DNA of 58,208 nucleotides from Verrucomicrobiaceae bacterium (GTDB lineage Bacteria; Verrucomicrobiota; Verrucomicrobiia; Verrucomicrobiales; Akkermansiaceae): positions 1 to 58,208 of the forward strand of contig JAIXPW010000007.1 of NCBI GenBank assembly GCA_027485995.1. The letters run 5' to 3'. Position numbers and translations under genes: made by a program. The notes under the pieces were generated by a model. It was not told where the DNA came from and ran no database searches. It saw nothing but the letters and a program-made list of their open reading frames with translations. Shown here piece by piece: positions 8,951 to 17,408 of the stretch (position 1 is the first letter of the stretch; every line of letters begins with the position of its first letter).

Positions 8951-9004
8951 TTCAGTTCTTGGGCGGTCTGGAGAACTAATTCTTCACTGCTGATCGTCAG
9001 CGTA

Positions 9005-9103
9005 TTGCCACCGCAGAGGCACAGAGCGGACACAGAGTGTCGCGGAGAAGATGAAAACTTATGGCTCTGTGACCTCCCTCTGACTCAGCGACTCCGCGGA
9101 AAA
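9005..9103. repeat. imperfect inverted repeat of degenerate CGCAGAGGCACAGAG units
   Basis: The left arm (9011-9037) is made of short units such as CCGCAGAGG CACAGAG and ACACAGAG; the right arm (9065-9099) reads as CCGCGGAGTCGCTGAGTC and GTCACAGAG on the other strand. The arms are imperfect complements around a 27-base centre. It lies between convergent genes, where it could also end transcription. Confidence 0.6.
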
Positions 9104-9154
9104 CCAGCCCGCCCTGATCGATCTGGTGAATCTTCAGTCAGGCTTTCAGCGGAC

Positions 9155-10201
9155 TCAGGCCACCGAGAAGCGGTGCACGAGCGTATGTCGGTAGGTTTCT
9201 CCGGGACGCAGCACACAGTTTGGAAAGGTCGGCTGGTTGGGTGAATCCGGAAAAGCCTGGCTCTCCAGGCAGAGCCCGCTGCGGCGGAGGCAGGGGACGC
9301 CTCCCTTTCCGGAGTAGCTGCCGTCCATGAAGTTTCCCGCGTAGAACTGGATGCCGGGTTGGTCGGTGAAAACCTCCAGCACGCGACCACTTTCCGGGCA
9401 CTCCACCCGTGCGGCGGGACGCAGCGTGCCAACCTGCCCCCGGACCACCCAGCAGTGGTCATATCCAGCGGCGAATTTCAGCGCCTCGAAGTCGGCGTCG
9501 ATGCGGTCGCCGATCACGGTCGGGCTCTTGAAATCCATCGGCGTGCCAGCCACCGCAGCGATTTCCCCGGTCGGGATCATGCCGCTGTCGGTCGGGAGAT
9601 AGGAATCGGCCTCCAACTGCATCAAATGGCCGAGGATCGTCCGCTTCGGATCGCCGCTCAGGTTCCAGTAGCTGTGGTGGACGAGATTGACGATGGTGGG
9701 CGCGTTGGTGGTGGCCTCCGTTTCCCATTTCAGCTCGTTGTCATCGGTCAGGGTATAGGTGACGCGGACCTTGAGGGCACCCGGATAGCCTTCTTCCCCG
9801 TCGGCGGAAAGGTAGTCAAAGGCGATCGAGTTTCCTTCCTGCGAGGCGTTCCAGAGGACCTTGTCGAAACCGGTGACGCCGCCATGCAGGTGGCAGGGAA
9901 TGCCGCCGGGAGCGTTGTTGGTGGCGAGCTGATGCTGGCGGCCATCGAGCGTGAATTTTCCATCGCGGATCCGGTTTCCAAAGCGTCCCACGGTGGCCCC
10001 GAGGTAAAAGGGATTTCCCATCCAGCCTTCGAGGCTGTCGCAGCCGATGGTGATGTCGGCCAGATTTCCCTCGCGGTCCGGAGTTTCCACGGAAACGAGG
10101 GTGGCGCCCCAGTCGGTCAGGGTGACACGCGGGCCGTTGGGGTTTTCGAGGGTGAAAAGTCGGGCCTCGCGGCCGTCGGGCAGGGTTCCGTAGGTGCTCA
10201 A
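9155..10201 (-). CDS. galM: aldose 1-epimerase
   Basis: 348 residues, the usual GalM length, with no signal peptide, so cytoplasmic. Family marks in order: WGATLVSVETPDREG, the IGCDSLEGW block, GRFGNRI, CHLHGGVTGFDKVLW with the HGG loop, the catalytic-His region VHHSYWNLSG, YDHCWV, and the C-terminal PGIQFYAGNFMDG. It interconverts alpha and beta anomers of galactose or glucose and would serve the sugar-degrading enzymes in this window. It is divergent from the GAF-domain gene. No galK or galT is nearby, so a general mutarotase role is as likely as a Leloir-pathway role. Confidence 0.95.
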   Translation of the reverse strand: MSTYGTLPDGREARLFTLENPNGPRVTLTDWGATLVSVETPDREGNLADITIGCDSLEGWMGNPFYLGATVGRFGNRIRDGKFTLDGRQHQLATNNAPGGIPCHLHGGVTGFDKVLWNASQEGNSIAFDYLSADGEEGYPGALKVRVTYTLTDDNELKWETEATTNAPTIVNLVHHSYWNLSGDPKRTILGHLMQLEADSYLPTDSGMIPTGEIAAVAGTPMDFKSPTVIGDRIDADFEALKFAAGYDHCWVVRGQVGTLRPAARVECPESGRVLEVFTDQPGIQFYAGNFMDGSYSGKGGVPCLRRSGLCLESQAFPDSPNQPTFPNCVLRPGETYRHTLVHRFSVA

Positions 10202-10347
10202 GATGGGTTAGGCTAAGCGTGCCGGAGGGACCGGGTGAAGAACGATTTTGGGGGATGAAGTCGGCGGATCTTGCGGATGGCTGCGCCTCGCTTCTTTCCG
10301 CGTCGCTGGCAGGTTGCATCGGCGGCTCCGGCGGTTACGGTCTTCCC

Positions 10348-10800
10348 ATGCGCATGGAACTCACTGACTGGCGGGCTTGGCTCAATGGCATCCTTTCCGA
10401 ATTCAACTGCCAGACCGGCACGCTTCACGCCACCGAGTCCTCGGGCGAGACACTCAAGCTGGTCGCCCAGGTCGGGGTGCCTGCGTTCCTGCTCGACAAG
10501 ATCACGACGATCCCTTTCGGCAAGGGCATCGCCGGGGCTGCCGCCGCGACCCGTGAGCCGGTGGAACTCTGCAATCTCCAGCAGGACCTCGGCGGCGTGG
10601 CCCGCCCGGATGCCCGACAGACCGGCGTCTCCGGATCGCTGGCCGTGCCGGTGTTTTCCAAGGATGGCAGCCGCGTGGTTGGGACGCTGGGTGTGGGCAT
10701 GATGGAGCCTCATGATTTCACTGAAACGGAGAAGGCCCGCCTGGCGGAGATCGCGGAGACCGTTTCCTCCTGGTTGGAAAAGCTCGGAACGCCGGCGTGA
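10348..10800 (+). CDS. GAF domain protein
   Basis: 150 residues from the ATG at 10348; the open frame extends upstream with Ser/Gly-rich residues that do not look coding. A single GAF domain fills the protein: LKLVAQVGVPAFLLDKITTIPFGKGIAG, then EPVELCNLQQDLGGVARPDARQTGVSGSLAVPVF, and VVGTLGVGMMEPHDFTETEKARLAEIAE, the usual GAF ending. It has no kinase, cyclase or output domain, so it is a stand-alone ligand sensor or a free-methionine-sulfoxide-reductase-like enzyme. The three conserved Cys of fRMsr are not seen (one Cys in NCQTG, one in LCNLQ), so an enzymatic role is not supported. Confidence 0.8.
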   Translation: MRMELTDWRAWLNGILSEFNCQTGTLHATESSGETLKLVAQVGVPAFLLDKITTIPFGKGIAGAAAATREPVELCNLQQDLGGVARPDARQTGVSGSLAVPVFSKDGSRVVGTLGVGMMEPHDFTETEKARLAEIAETVSSWLEKLGTPA

Positions 10801-10806
10801 TTTTCC

Positions 10807-10832
10807 TTTCGAATTTCGAATTTAGAATTTCG
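10807..10832. repeat. degenerate TTTCGAA repeat patch
   Basis: Three to four tandem units of the type TTTCGAA / TTTAGAA in the 63-bp gap between the GAF and KH/R3H genes. It has the same architecture as the patches at 12188, 24752, 49250 and 56333 but an unrelated unit. Confidence 0.6.
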
Positions 10833-10863
10833 TGCTGTCCGGTCCGTTGGTTAGATTCGCCCC

Positions 10864-11334
10864 ATGACTGCGGCGGAATCAGCGAAAAGAATCCTCGATA
10901 CCATGCTTGGGCATCTCGGGTTTACCGCGACGCTCGAGATCCAGCAAACCGATGACGGGCCGGCCATCCAGGTGATGACCAACGAGGCGGAGCTGCTCAT
11001 CGGAAAGGACGGTGACCGCCTCGATGACCTCCAGTATCTGGTCAACCGGATCCTGCGACGCCATCTGCCGAAAGCCGAGCGGATCAAGGTGGATTGCGAG
11101 CATTTCCGGGCGATGCACGAGCACAAGCTGGCCACCGAGGTCCAGGGCATCGCCGAGCGGGTTCGGACGACTGGAAACCCTTTCCGGATGCGCCCGCTCA
11201 ACGCCTACTATCGCCGTCTGGTCTACAATGCCCTTTTGAACGAGACCGACATCGAGTCCCACTCGCCTGATGGTGACGACCGTCTCAAGCGCATCGTCAT
11301 CCAACGCAAGACCCCCCCCATTTCGCCGACATGA
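10864..11334 (+). CDS. Jag/KhpB-like KH-R3H RNA-binding protein
   Basis: 156 residues. Residues 1-75 form a KH domain with the GxxG-type loop in LLIGKDGDRLDDLQYL; residues 85-150 form an R3H domain (NAYYRRLVYNALLNETDIESHSP and then LKRIVI). In standard R3H domains the motif is R-x3-H; here a Tyr takes the place of the His. No N-terminal Jag-N domain is present. Jag/KhpB proteins bind RNA and in Gram-positives influence cell division; in many genomes the gene follows yidC and rnpA, which is not the case here. The stop overlaps the DoxX start by 4 bp, so both are probably co-translated. Confidence 0.88.
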   Translation: MTAAESAKRILDTMLGHLGFTATLEIQQTDDGPAIQVMTNEAELLIGKDGDRLDDLQYLVNRILRRHLPKAERIKVDCEHFRAMHEHKLATEVQGIAERVRTTGNPFRMRPLNAYYRRLVYNALLNETDIESHSPDGDDRLKRIVIQRKTPPISPT

Positions 11335-11798
11335 AAAAAATCCTCTTCGATTGCGGCACGCGTGATCTGCCTGCCTCGCTCGGCCTCCTGCTTCTTCGTC
11401 TGGGAATCGGTTCGATGATGCTCATCGGCCATGGCATCCCCAAGCTCCAGTCCTACGCCGACAAGAAAGACGACTTCTTCGTCACCTCGATGTGGCCGTT
11501 TTCCCACATGTCGCCGCCGGTCAGCCTGATTGCCACGATCGTGGCGGAGTTGCTCTGCGCTGGCCTGATCATTCTCGGCCTCGGAACCCGTTTCGCCGCT
11601 TTCCTCCTCGGTTTTGCGATGGTGGTGGCAGCCTTTGATGTCGGCGGCTCTTGGCCGTGGTTCGCCATGCCGCCCGCTGTGTCGAGAGAGCCCGCATTGC
11701 TGTATCTCGTCCCGATGCTCGTGCTCATCGTCAGCGGGGCGGGTGGCACGTCGATGGATGCCCTGCTTTACCGGGATGCGAAACGCCGCCGCTGGTGA
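11331..11798 (+). CDS. DoxX family membrane protein
   Basis: 155 residues with four predicted transmembrane helices. The first helix holds the DoxX signature (LGLLLLRLGIGSMMLIGHGIPKL), the second begins ATIVAELLCAGLIILGLGTRFAAF, and the last is YLVPMLVLIVSGAGG. DoxX-type proteins are small inner-membrane subunits linked in different organisms to thiosulfate:quinone oxidoreductase or to redox stress. The exact role here cannot be read. The start overlaps the KH/R3H stop (ATGA) and the thioesterase starts 3 bp after its stop, so this is a tight three-gene operon. Confidence 0.87.
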   Translation: MKKILFDCGTRDLPASLGLLLLRLGIGSMMLIGHGIPKLQSYADKKDDFFVTSMWPFSHMSPPVSLIATIVAELLCAGLIILGLGTRFAAFLLGFAMVVAAFDVGGSWPWFAMPPAVSREPALLYLVPMLVLIVSGAGGTSMDALLYRDAKRRRW

Positions 11799-11801
11799 AC
11801 C

Positions 11802-12155
11802 ATGGAAACCCACCGGCTCATCCTTCCCGGCGACCTGAACCAATTCGGATTCCTCTTCGGGGGACGCCTCCTGGCCTGGGTGGATGAGGCCTCGTGGATC
11901 GCGGCCTCGCTTGATTTCCCGACTTGCAAGTTCGTGACCGTCGGCATGGACAGGGTCGAGTTTCATCATTCCGTCCGCGAGGGAACGATCCTGGAAATCC
12001 AGTGCGAACGCAGCCGGACCGGACGCACCAGCGTGACCTATGCTGTCCAGGTGCGCGACGGAAGGGGCCCTTCAACGCCGATTTTCTCAACGCAGGTCAC
12101 CTTCGTCAGCGTCGATGAGACCGGAAAAAAGCAACCGCTTCCAAAGGAGGCGTGA
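11802..12155 (+). CDS. acyl-CoA thioesterase, hotdog fold (YciA/BFIT type)
   Basis: 117 residues, one hotdog domain. The key block is LNQFGFLFGGRLLAWVDEASWIAA: Asn and the GG.LL.W.D pattern are the active-site signature of YciA-like acyl-CoA thioesterases. DRVEFHHSVREGTILEI and GRTSVTYAVQV complete the sheet. It hydrolyses acyl-CoA to free acid and CoA in the cytoplasm; chain-length preference cannot be read. It is the third gene of the KH/R3H-DoxX-thioesterase operon. At 117 residues it is slightly shorter than typical YciA proteins (about 130). Confidence 0.9.
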   Translation: METHRLILPGDLNQFGFLFGGRLLAWVDEASWIAASLDFPTCKFVTVGMDRVEFHHSVREGTILEIQCERSRTGRTSVTYAVQVRDGRGPSTPIFSTQVTFVSVDETGKKQPLPKEA

Positions 12156-12187
12156 ATTGTGAATGGTGATTCGTAAGTGGCGGTCTT

Positions 12188-12224
12188 CATTTAGTCATTA
12201 GGATTTAGTCATTAGTCATTTCTC
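12188..12224. repeat. degenerate TTAGTCA repeat directly before a start codon
   Basis: Units ATTTAGTC, ATTAGG, ATTTAGTC, ATTAGTC follow one another and end immediately before the ATG at 12225. The only purine-rich Shine-Dalgarno candidate (AGGA at about 12200) lies inside the repeat, so the patch forms the translation start region of the FAD oxidoreductase gene. Confidence 0.6.
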
Positions 12225-13793
12225 ATGCTCCGCATCGAAACCGTCGACATTGTCCTGCCTCTCGATCAGTCGGAGGACCTCACCGCGTGGAAAACCGCAG
12301 CGGCGGAGAAGCTCGGGATTGCGGCGGAGCGCATCGATGATACACGCCTGCGGAAGCATTCGATCGATGCCCGCCATCGCCGGATCAAGGTTCAGCTCAG
12401 GCTTGAGGTTTCGATCGACGGTCCCTTGCCGCCGGAGGAACTGCCTCACTGGGAGGTTCTCACGCTGCCTGCGAATGCGAAGACGATCGTCATTGTCGGC
12501 TGTGGTCCGGCGGGGATGTTCGCGGCGCTGCGATGCCTCGAGCTTGGCCTCAAGCCGATCGTTCTGGAGCGTGGCAAGGATGCCAGCGCGAGACGTTTCG
12601 ATCTCGCCCCGATCCTGCGCGAGGGGCGTGTGATCGAGGAATCCAACTACTGCTTCGGCGAGGGCGGAGCCGGGACCTTTTCCGATGGCAAGCTTTACAC
12701 CCGCGCCACCAAGCGTGGCCCGGTTGCGAAGGTTTATGAAATCCTCGTCGCCCACGGCGCGCCGCCGAAGATTCTAACAGACGCCCATCCGCACATCGGC
12801 TCGAATCTTCTGCCGAACGTGGTGAAGGCGATGCGTGCCTCGATCCTCGCCGGTGGCGGAGAGGTTCGCTTCCAATCGAAGGTCACCGATTTCCTGCTCG
12901 ATGGCAGCAAGCTTCGCGGTGTGGTGCTGGGCTCGGGTGAGGAACTTCCCGCCGCTGCAGTGATCCTTGCCACCGGGCATTCGGCGCGTGACATCTATCG
13001 GCTCCTCGCCGCGAGGAATATCCTGATGGAGGCGAAGCCCTTTGCGGTCGGCTTCCGGATCGAGCACCCGCAGCCCTTTGTGGATCGTATCCAGTATCAT
13101 CTTTCCAAGGATGAGGAACGTCCGCGGTTGTTGCCTGCGGCACGCTATCGTCTCGCGACAAAGATTCGTGGCCGTGGTGTGCATTCGTTCTGCATGTGTC
13201 CCGGCGGCTGGATTGTCCCGGCCTCGACCGAGAACGACGAGGTCGTGGTCAATGGCATGAGCCTGGCGCGGCGTGACTCGCCGTTCGCGAATTCCGGCAT
13301 GGTGGTGACGGTGGAGCCTGAGGATACGAAGCACTTTGAAAAGGAACATGGCATCCTTGCGGGTCTCGCCTACCAGAAGGAACTGGAACGCACCGCCAAG
13401 ATCGCCGGCGGTGGCGGACAGATCGCCCCCGGCCAGCGGGTGACGGATTTTCTAGCGGGTCAGATTTCCTCAAGTCTTCCGGAGATGAGCTATTTCCCCG
13501 GCGCAAATCCGGCACCGCTTCATGAACTCCTGCCGAAGGGCATCGTCAGCCGCATGCGCGAAGGGCTCCGGCTCTTCGGACAACAGATGCATGGCTACAC
13601 CAGCAGGGACGGACTTCTGTTAGGTTTCGAGACCCGGACCAGCTCGCCTGTTAGAATCCCGCGCCGTGACGACACGCTGGAGCATCCTGAGATCACCGGG
13701 CTCTTTCCCTGCGGCGAGGGTGCGGGTTACGCGGGAGGCATCGTGAGCGCCGCGCTGGACGGCATGCGCGTCGCAGAGGCAGTGGCGGGATGA
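12225..13793 (+). CDS. FAD-dependent oxidoreductase (COG2509 type)
   Basis: 522 residues. An N-terminal segment of about 85 residues (a small alpha/beta domain common in this family) precedes the Rossmann fold: IVIVGCGPAGMFAALRCLELG with the GxGxxG dinucleotide loop and the terminal acid in VLERG. GEGGAGTFSDGKLYTR is a family-specific block; AAVILATGHSARDIYRLL is the ATG motif; the C-terminus TGLFPCGEGAGYAGGIVSAALDGMRVAEAV closes the FAD site. Members are described only as uncharacterised FAD-dependent dehydrogenases; the substrate is unknown. Three of the CTGTTAGR octamers of this window lie inside this gene (12774, 13617, 13648). Confidence 0.92.
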   Translation: MLRIETVDIVLPLDQSEDLTAWKTAAAEKLGIAAERIDDTRLRKHSIDARHRRIKVQLRLEVSIDGPLPPEELPHWEVLTLPANAKTIVIVGCGPAGMFAALRCLELGLKPIVLERGKDASARRFDLAPILREGRVIEESNYCFGEGGAGTFSDGKLYTRATKRGPVAKVYEILVAHGAPPKILTDAHPHIGSNLLPNVVKAMRASILAGGGEVRFQSKVTDFLLDGSKLRGVVLGSGEELPAAAVILATGHSARDIYRLLAARNILMEAKPFAVGFRIEHPQPFVDRIQYHLSKDEERPRLLPAARYRLATKIRGRGVHSFCMCPGGWIVPASTENDEVVVNGMSLARRDSPFANSGMVVTVEPEDTKHFEKEHGILAGLAYQKELERTAKIAGGGGQIAPGQRVTDFLAGQISSSLPEMSYFPGANPAPLHELLPKGIVSRMREGLRLFGQQMHGYTSRDGLLLGFETRTSSPVRIPRRDDTLEHPEITGLFPCGEGAGYAGGIVSAALDGMRVAEAVAG

Positions 13794-13883
13794 GTTTTCC
13801 TGCCAGTTCCGTTTACAATGGAACTCGTCGTTTGGAATGTCGCCCCACTCGGCGGCGAACTACATCTTCAAGTGTTTGACTTG

Positions 13884-13936
13884 GGGCAGGATCAACGTGG
13901 TCCTGCCCGAATGAATGCCCCCGGACAAGCGGGGGC
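13884..13936 (+). promoter_or_regulatory. two consecutive hairpins in the leader of the flotillin-like gene
   Basis: Hairpin 1: GGGCAGGA (13884-13891) with TCCTGCCC (13901-13908). Hairpin 2: GCCCCC (13917-13922) with GGGGGC (13931-13936). The second ends 13 bp before the ATG at 13950, just ahead of the GAAAGA ribosome-binding site, so folding could hide the start. No T-run follows, so these are not standard terminators. No known riboswitch class is recognised. Confidence 0.5.
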
Positions 13937-13949
13937 CACTTGAAAGAAT

Positions 13950-15794
13950 ATGCCATCCACTCCATTCATCACCGCCGGAGTCATCCTTGCGGGGATTGTG
14001 TTCCTCATCGCCACCTATCAATGGATCCTCCGGATCATCGGGGTCGTGATCATTCCACAGAACGGCATCGGGATCGTCACCAAGAAGTTCGTGCTAATCG
14101 GGCCAAACAAGATCCTGGCCGACGGCGAGATCGTGGCTCTCAAGGGTGAGGCCGGCCTCCAGGCCGACGCCCTCGCGCCCGGCCTTCATTTCTGGCTCTG
14201 GCCCTGGCAGTATTCGATCCACACCGAGCCCTTCACGGAAATTGAGGAAGGTCTGATCGGCATCGTGGAAGCTGCTGGTGGCAGGCCAATATCCGGTGGG
14301 CGCGTCATCGGCAACGCCGTCGAATGTGACTCGTTCCAGAGCGTTCGAGACTTTGTCGAAAAGGGAGGTGAGCGTGGACCGCAGATGGCCGTCATACCTC
14401 CCGGAAAGTACCGTATCAATACCGCGTTCTTCTCCGTCATGCGCGAGCGTGCCCTCGAGATCGAGGACAACATGGTCGGCGTGGTGACCACCAAGGAAGG
14501 CACTCCGCTGCCAACCGGTGAGATCGCCGGTGGTGAGGTCCCCGGCCACAACATGTTCCAGGACGGCCAGCGCTTCGTCGAGGCCGGCGGCTACAAGGGA
14601 CTTCAGGAGCAGGTGCTGCTCGCGGGCCGCTATTATGTGAACCCGCGCTTTGCCACGGTGCAGACTTATCCGATGACCGAAGTGCCGATTGCCAATGTCG
14701 GAGTCGTGATCGCGTACGTGGGTTCGGCTGGCGTCGATGTGACGGGTGAGGCCTTCAAACACGGCAACCTGGTTTCCCCTGGGGAAAAAGGTGTCTGTGT
14801 AACACCGCTCGACCCCGGTCGCTATCCGATCAACCCGCTCACCCACAAGGTCGAGTGTGTCCCCACCGCCAACGTTGTGCTCAACTGGGCCACTGGAAAA
14901 TCCGAGGCCCACAAGCTCGACCAGAATCTCAGCACCATCACGGTCCGCTCCTCTGACGGCTTCACTTTCAACCTCGACGTCAGCCAGATCATCCACATCC
15001 CGCGCAATGATGCGCCGAAGGTGATCGCCCGCTTCGGCAGCGTGGCGAATCTCGTGACCCAGGTGCTCGAACCCACGATCGGCAACTACTTCCGCAATGC
15101 GGCGCAGGGATCCGATGCCATCGCCTTCCTCAAGCAGCGCCAGGAACGTCAGGATGATGCCAAGCGTGCCATCTCCGGCGCTCTCGGCGACTACAACGTT
15201 GGTGCGGTCGATACGCTGATCGGTGACATCGTTCCGCCCGAGTCGCTGATGAAGACCCTGACTGACCGCAAGATCGCCGAGCAGGAAAAGGTGACCTACG
15301 GCACCCAGATCGAAGCCCAGTCCACACGTCAGAAACTGGAGCAGGCCAAGGCCCTCGCCGACACGCAGGCCCGCGTGGTCGATGCCGAGCGAAAGGTCCA
15401 GATTTCCGACTACGATGCGCAGGCCGCCGTCAAGAAGGCGGAAGGTGAGGCGAAGTCGAAGACCATTCAGGCCGATGCCGACGCGATGGTGGTCACCACG
15501 GTCGGTCAAGCCACCGCCAAAAAGACCCTTGCGATCGGTAACGCCGAGGCCGAGGTCACGAAGGCGAAGATCGAATCGATGGAAGCTGGAAACTACGCCG
15601 CGATCCAAGTGGCCCAAGCTCTCGCGGGCAGCGGTTTCAAACTGGTCCCCGAAGTCATCGTCGCCGGCGGTGCCAACGGCCAGGGCGGAGGCGGCACGCT
15701 GGTCGATGTTCTTCTTGCGAACCTCGTCCGCGATCAGGCAGCGAAGCCCACGATGGCTGCCACGCCTTCAGCCCCCGAGGTTGAAGTCGCTTGA
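13950..15794 (+). CDS. flotillin-like SPFH/Band 7 membrane protein
   Basis: 614 residues. Residues 5-30 form one transmembrane helix (TAGVILAGIVFLIATYQWILRII...), followed by a short basic segment and a long SPFH/Band 7 region with repeated VVI-P-G-Y-type blocks (GIVTKKFVLIGPNKILADGEIVALKGEAG...). From about 440 on the chain is a long Ala/Glu/Lys coiled coil (QKLEQAKALADTQARVVDAERK) and ends in a Gly-rich segment and a short tail. Flotillins assemble into large ring-like scaffolds on the inner membrane and organise lipid microdomains. Length and order fit the family. The leader carries two hairpins and a strong terminator follows, so the gene stands alone. Confidence 0.87.
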   Translation: MPSTPFITAGVILAGIVFLIATYQWILRIIGVVIIPQNGIGIVTKKFVLIGPNKILADGEIVALKGEAGLQADALAPGLHFWLWPWQYSIHTEPFTEIEEGLIGIVEAAGGRPISGGRVIGNAVECDSFQSVRDFVEKGGERGPQMAVIPPGKYRINTAFFSVMRERALEIEDNMVGVVTTKEGTPLPTGEIAGGEVPGHNMFQDGQRFVEAGGYKGLQEQVLLAGRYYVNPRFATVQTYPMTEVPIANVGVVIAYVGSAGVDVTGEAFKHGNLVSPGEKGVCVTPLDPGRYPINPLTHKVECVPTANVVLNWATGKSEAHKLDQNLSTITVRSSDGFTFNLDVSQIIHIPRNDAPKVIARFGSVANLVTQVLEPTIGNYFRNAAQGSDAIAFLKQRQERQDDAKRAISGALGDYNVGAVDTLIGDIVPPESLMKTLTDRKIAEQEKVTYGTQIEAQSTRQKLEQAKALADTQARVVDAERKVQISDYDAQAAVKKAEGEAKSKTIQADADAMVVTTVGQATAKKTLAIGNAEAEVTKAKIESMEAGNYAAIQVAQALAGSGFKLVPEVIVAGGANGQGGGGTLVDVLLANLVRDQAAKPTMAATPSAPEVEVA

Positions 15795-15815
15795 GAGAGA
15801 TCGTTCGTAAAGTCT

Positions 15816-15853
15816 GACGTGCGACCGGGTCATCTGGTCGCACGTCTTTTTTT
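15816..15853 (+). terminator. intrinsic terminator of the flotillin-like gene
   Basis: A perfect 11-bp stem, GACGTGCGACC (15816-15826) with GGTCGCACGTC (15836-15846), a 9-base loop and seven T (15847-15853), 21 bp after the stop. Confidence 0.93.
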
Positions 15854-15930
15854 ACACGCGGAAGACACAAAAGACCGAGGGGATTTCCCCAAGCATTGAC
15901 GGGACATCGCGGTCTTTCCAGCCTCACAGG

Positions 15931-16866
15931 GTGAACATCGTCTCTGCCGAACAAGTCCATCAAGCCCTCAGCTGGCCGTCCCTGCTCGATGCCCTTCAGA
16001 CGACCTTCGCCGGTACGTTCACCATGCCGCCGCGGCAGGTGCTGCGGTTGGATGACTCGACACACGACGCATTTGCCCTGCTTCCGGCATGGAATGACGA
16101 TGCCATCGCGGTGAAGGCCTTCACCTACTTTCCCGAGAATCCTCCGCCGAATCCATCCCTTCATTCACAGATCCTGTTGTTTGATCGGCGTCATGGACAA
16201 CCGCTGGCCTTGATCGATGGCACCAGCGTCACCTGGTGGCGCACCGCCGGGATATCCGCCCTCGCTTCCCGTTTCCTTTCACGCGAGGATTCGGAGACGC
16301 TGCTTCTGTTAGGCACTGGAAAACTCGCTCCTTTCCTGATCCGGGCTCATGCCTGCGTGCGTCCGCTCAAACGTGTCATCGTCTGGGGCCGGAGTCCGGA
16401 GAAGGTCGAGGCATTGTTGTCATCGATGCGGGATCAACTGCCTGGCATCACTTTTTCCGCAAGCACCTCGATCCGGGAGTCATGCCCGGAGGCTGACATC
16501 GTGGTGTCCGCGACGGGTTCACATGAGATTCTGGTGGAAGGGCGCTGGATTCGTCCTGGAACGCACACGGATTTCCTGGGCAACCATCATGCGGACAAGC
16601 GCGAATGCGACACGGAGCTGGTGTGTCGCTCACGCGTGTATCTCGACACCCGGGTCAACTGCCTCAAGGAAGCGGGCGAAATCCTGCTGCCCATCGCTGA
16701 AGGACGTTTCACGCAGGAGCAGGTCGTCGGTGAGCTTTCGGAACTCTGTTCCGGAACGGCAGCGGGCCGAGTTTCCGACGGTGAAATCACGCTTTTCAAG
16801 TCGGTCGGCGCCGCGCTCGGCGATTTGGCTGCCGCCCGGCTGGTGTGGCAGGCTTCGCGCGGATGA
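15931..16866 (+). CDS. ornithine cyclodeaminase / mu-crystallin family protein
   Basis: 311 residues with a GTG start at 15931. Family features: the N-terminal VSAEQVHQAL, PPRQVLRLD, the substrate Lys in AVKAFTYFPEN, GQPLALIDGTSVTWWRTAGISALASRFL (the conserved T-x-x-R-T/W block), the NAD-binding LLLLGTGKLAPFLIRAHA, DIVVSATGS and the C-terminal GEITLFKSVGAALGDLAAA. These enzymes convert ornithine to proline, or reduce imino acids or make opines; substrate cannot be read from sequence. The gene has no functional neighbours: it follows a terminator and faces a convergent cytochrome gene. Confidence 0.9.
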   Translation: MNIVSAEQVHQALSWPSLLDALQTTFAGTFTMPPRQVLRLDDSTHDAFALLPAWNDDAIAVKAFTYFPENPPPNPSLHSQILLFDRRHGQPLALIDGTSVTWWRTAGISALASRFLSREDSETLLLLGTGKLAPFLIRAHACVRPLKRVIVWGRSPEKVEALLSSMRDQLPGITFSASTSIRESCPEADIVVSATGSHEILVEGRWIRPGTHTDFLGNHHADKRECDTELVCRSRVYLDTRVNCLKEAGEILLPIAEGRFTQEQVVGELSELCSGTAAGRVSDGEITLFKSVGAALGDLAAARLVWQASRG

Positions 16867-16870
16867 GGAT

Positions 16871-17329
16871 TCAGCGTGAGCGTGGCGACTGGCCGCGTGG
16901 GGTGAGTGTGATGTCCTCCTGCGGAACCTTTGCACCCTCTTCGATCCACTGGCGGATGAGTTCGAGCTCCTTCGGTTTGAGACCGTGGCCGGTCGGAGGC
17001 ATGGCTCCGACCTGGTCGTCGGAGAGCGTCATGACTTGATAGAACCGGCTCTTCTCCGGAGCTCCTGGAACAATGAGTTTGTAGGGGCCTGTAATCGAGG
17101 CCAAGTCCCTGGTGCTGTTGAAAGATGGCATGTTCGGCAGGCGCATGGCTCCATGGCAATGCACGCAGCTGCTTTCGAGGATGGGACGGATCTTGTCGAA
17201 GGAGGTGCGGGTTCCGCCGCTTGTCGTTGAAGGGCCGCTTGGAAGACAACCATTCAGAACCATGAAAAGCAGGGGTAGAGCGGGGGGGACGAATCCTTTC
17301 AAACGCGTTGGAGAGATCATGGGAATCAT
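16871..17329 (-). CDS. small c-type cytochrome lipoprotein
   Basis: 152 residues from the ATG at 17327-17329 (a second ATG three codons on is equally possible). The hydrophobic N-terminus ends in a lipobox, LNGC (25-28), so the protein is probably anchored in a membrane by a lipid. A heme-attachment site CVHCH lies at 55-59 within IRPILESSCVHCHG, and GAMPPTGHGLKPKELELIRQWIEEGA has the PP and helix pattern of planctomycete-type cytochrome domains, with distal-ligand candidates. It would carry electrons in the periplasm. It lies 79 bp downstream of the following hypothetical gene on the same strand, and is convergent with the cyclodeaminase gene (4-bp gap). Confidence 0.83.
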   Translation of the reverse strand: MIPMISPTRLKGFVPPALPLLFMVLNGCLPSGPSTTSGGTRTSFDKIRPILESSCVHCHGAMRLPNMPSFNSTRDLASITGPYKLIVPGAPEKSRFYQVMTLSDDQVGAMPPTGHGLKPKELELIRQWIEEGAKVPQEDITLTPRGQSPRSR

Positions 17330-17408
17330 CTTGTGGTTCTGGCTGCGACAGGTCCAGTCGATGAAGATGGGATCGTCGGAGGTTTGGAGCGGATGTCGCC
17401 AACGCTTC

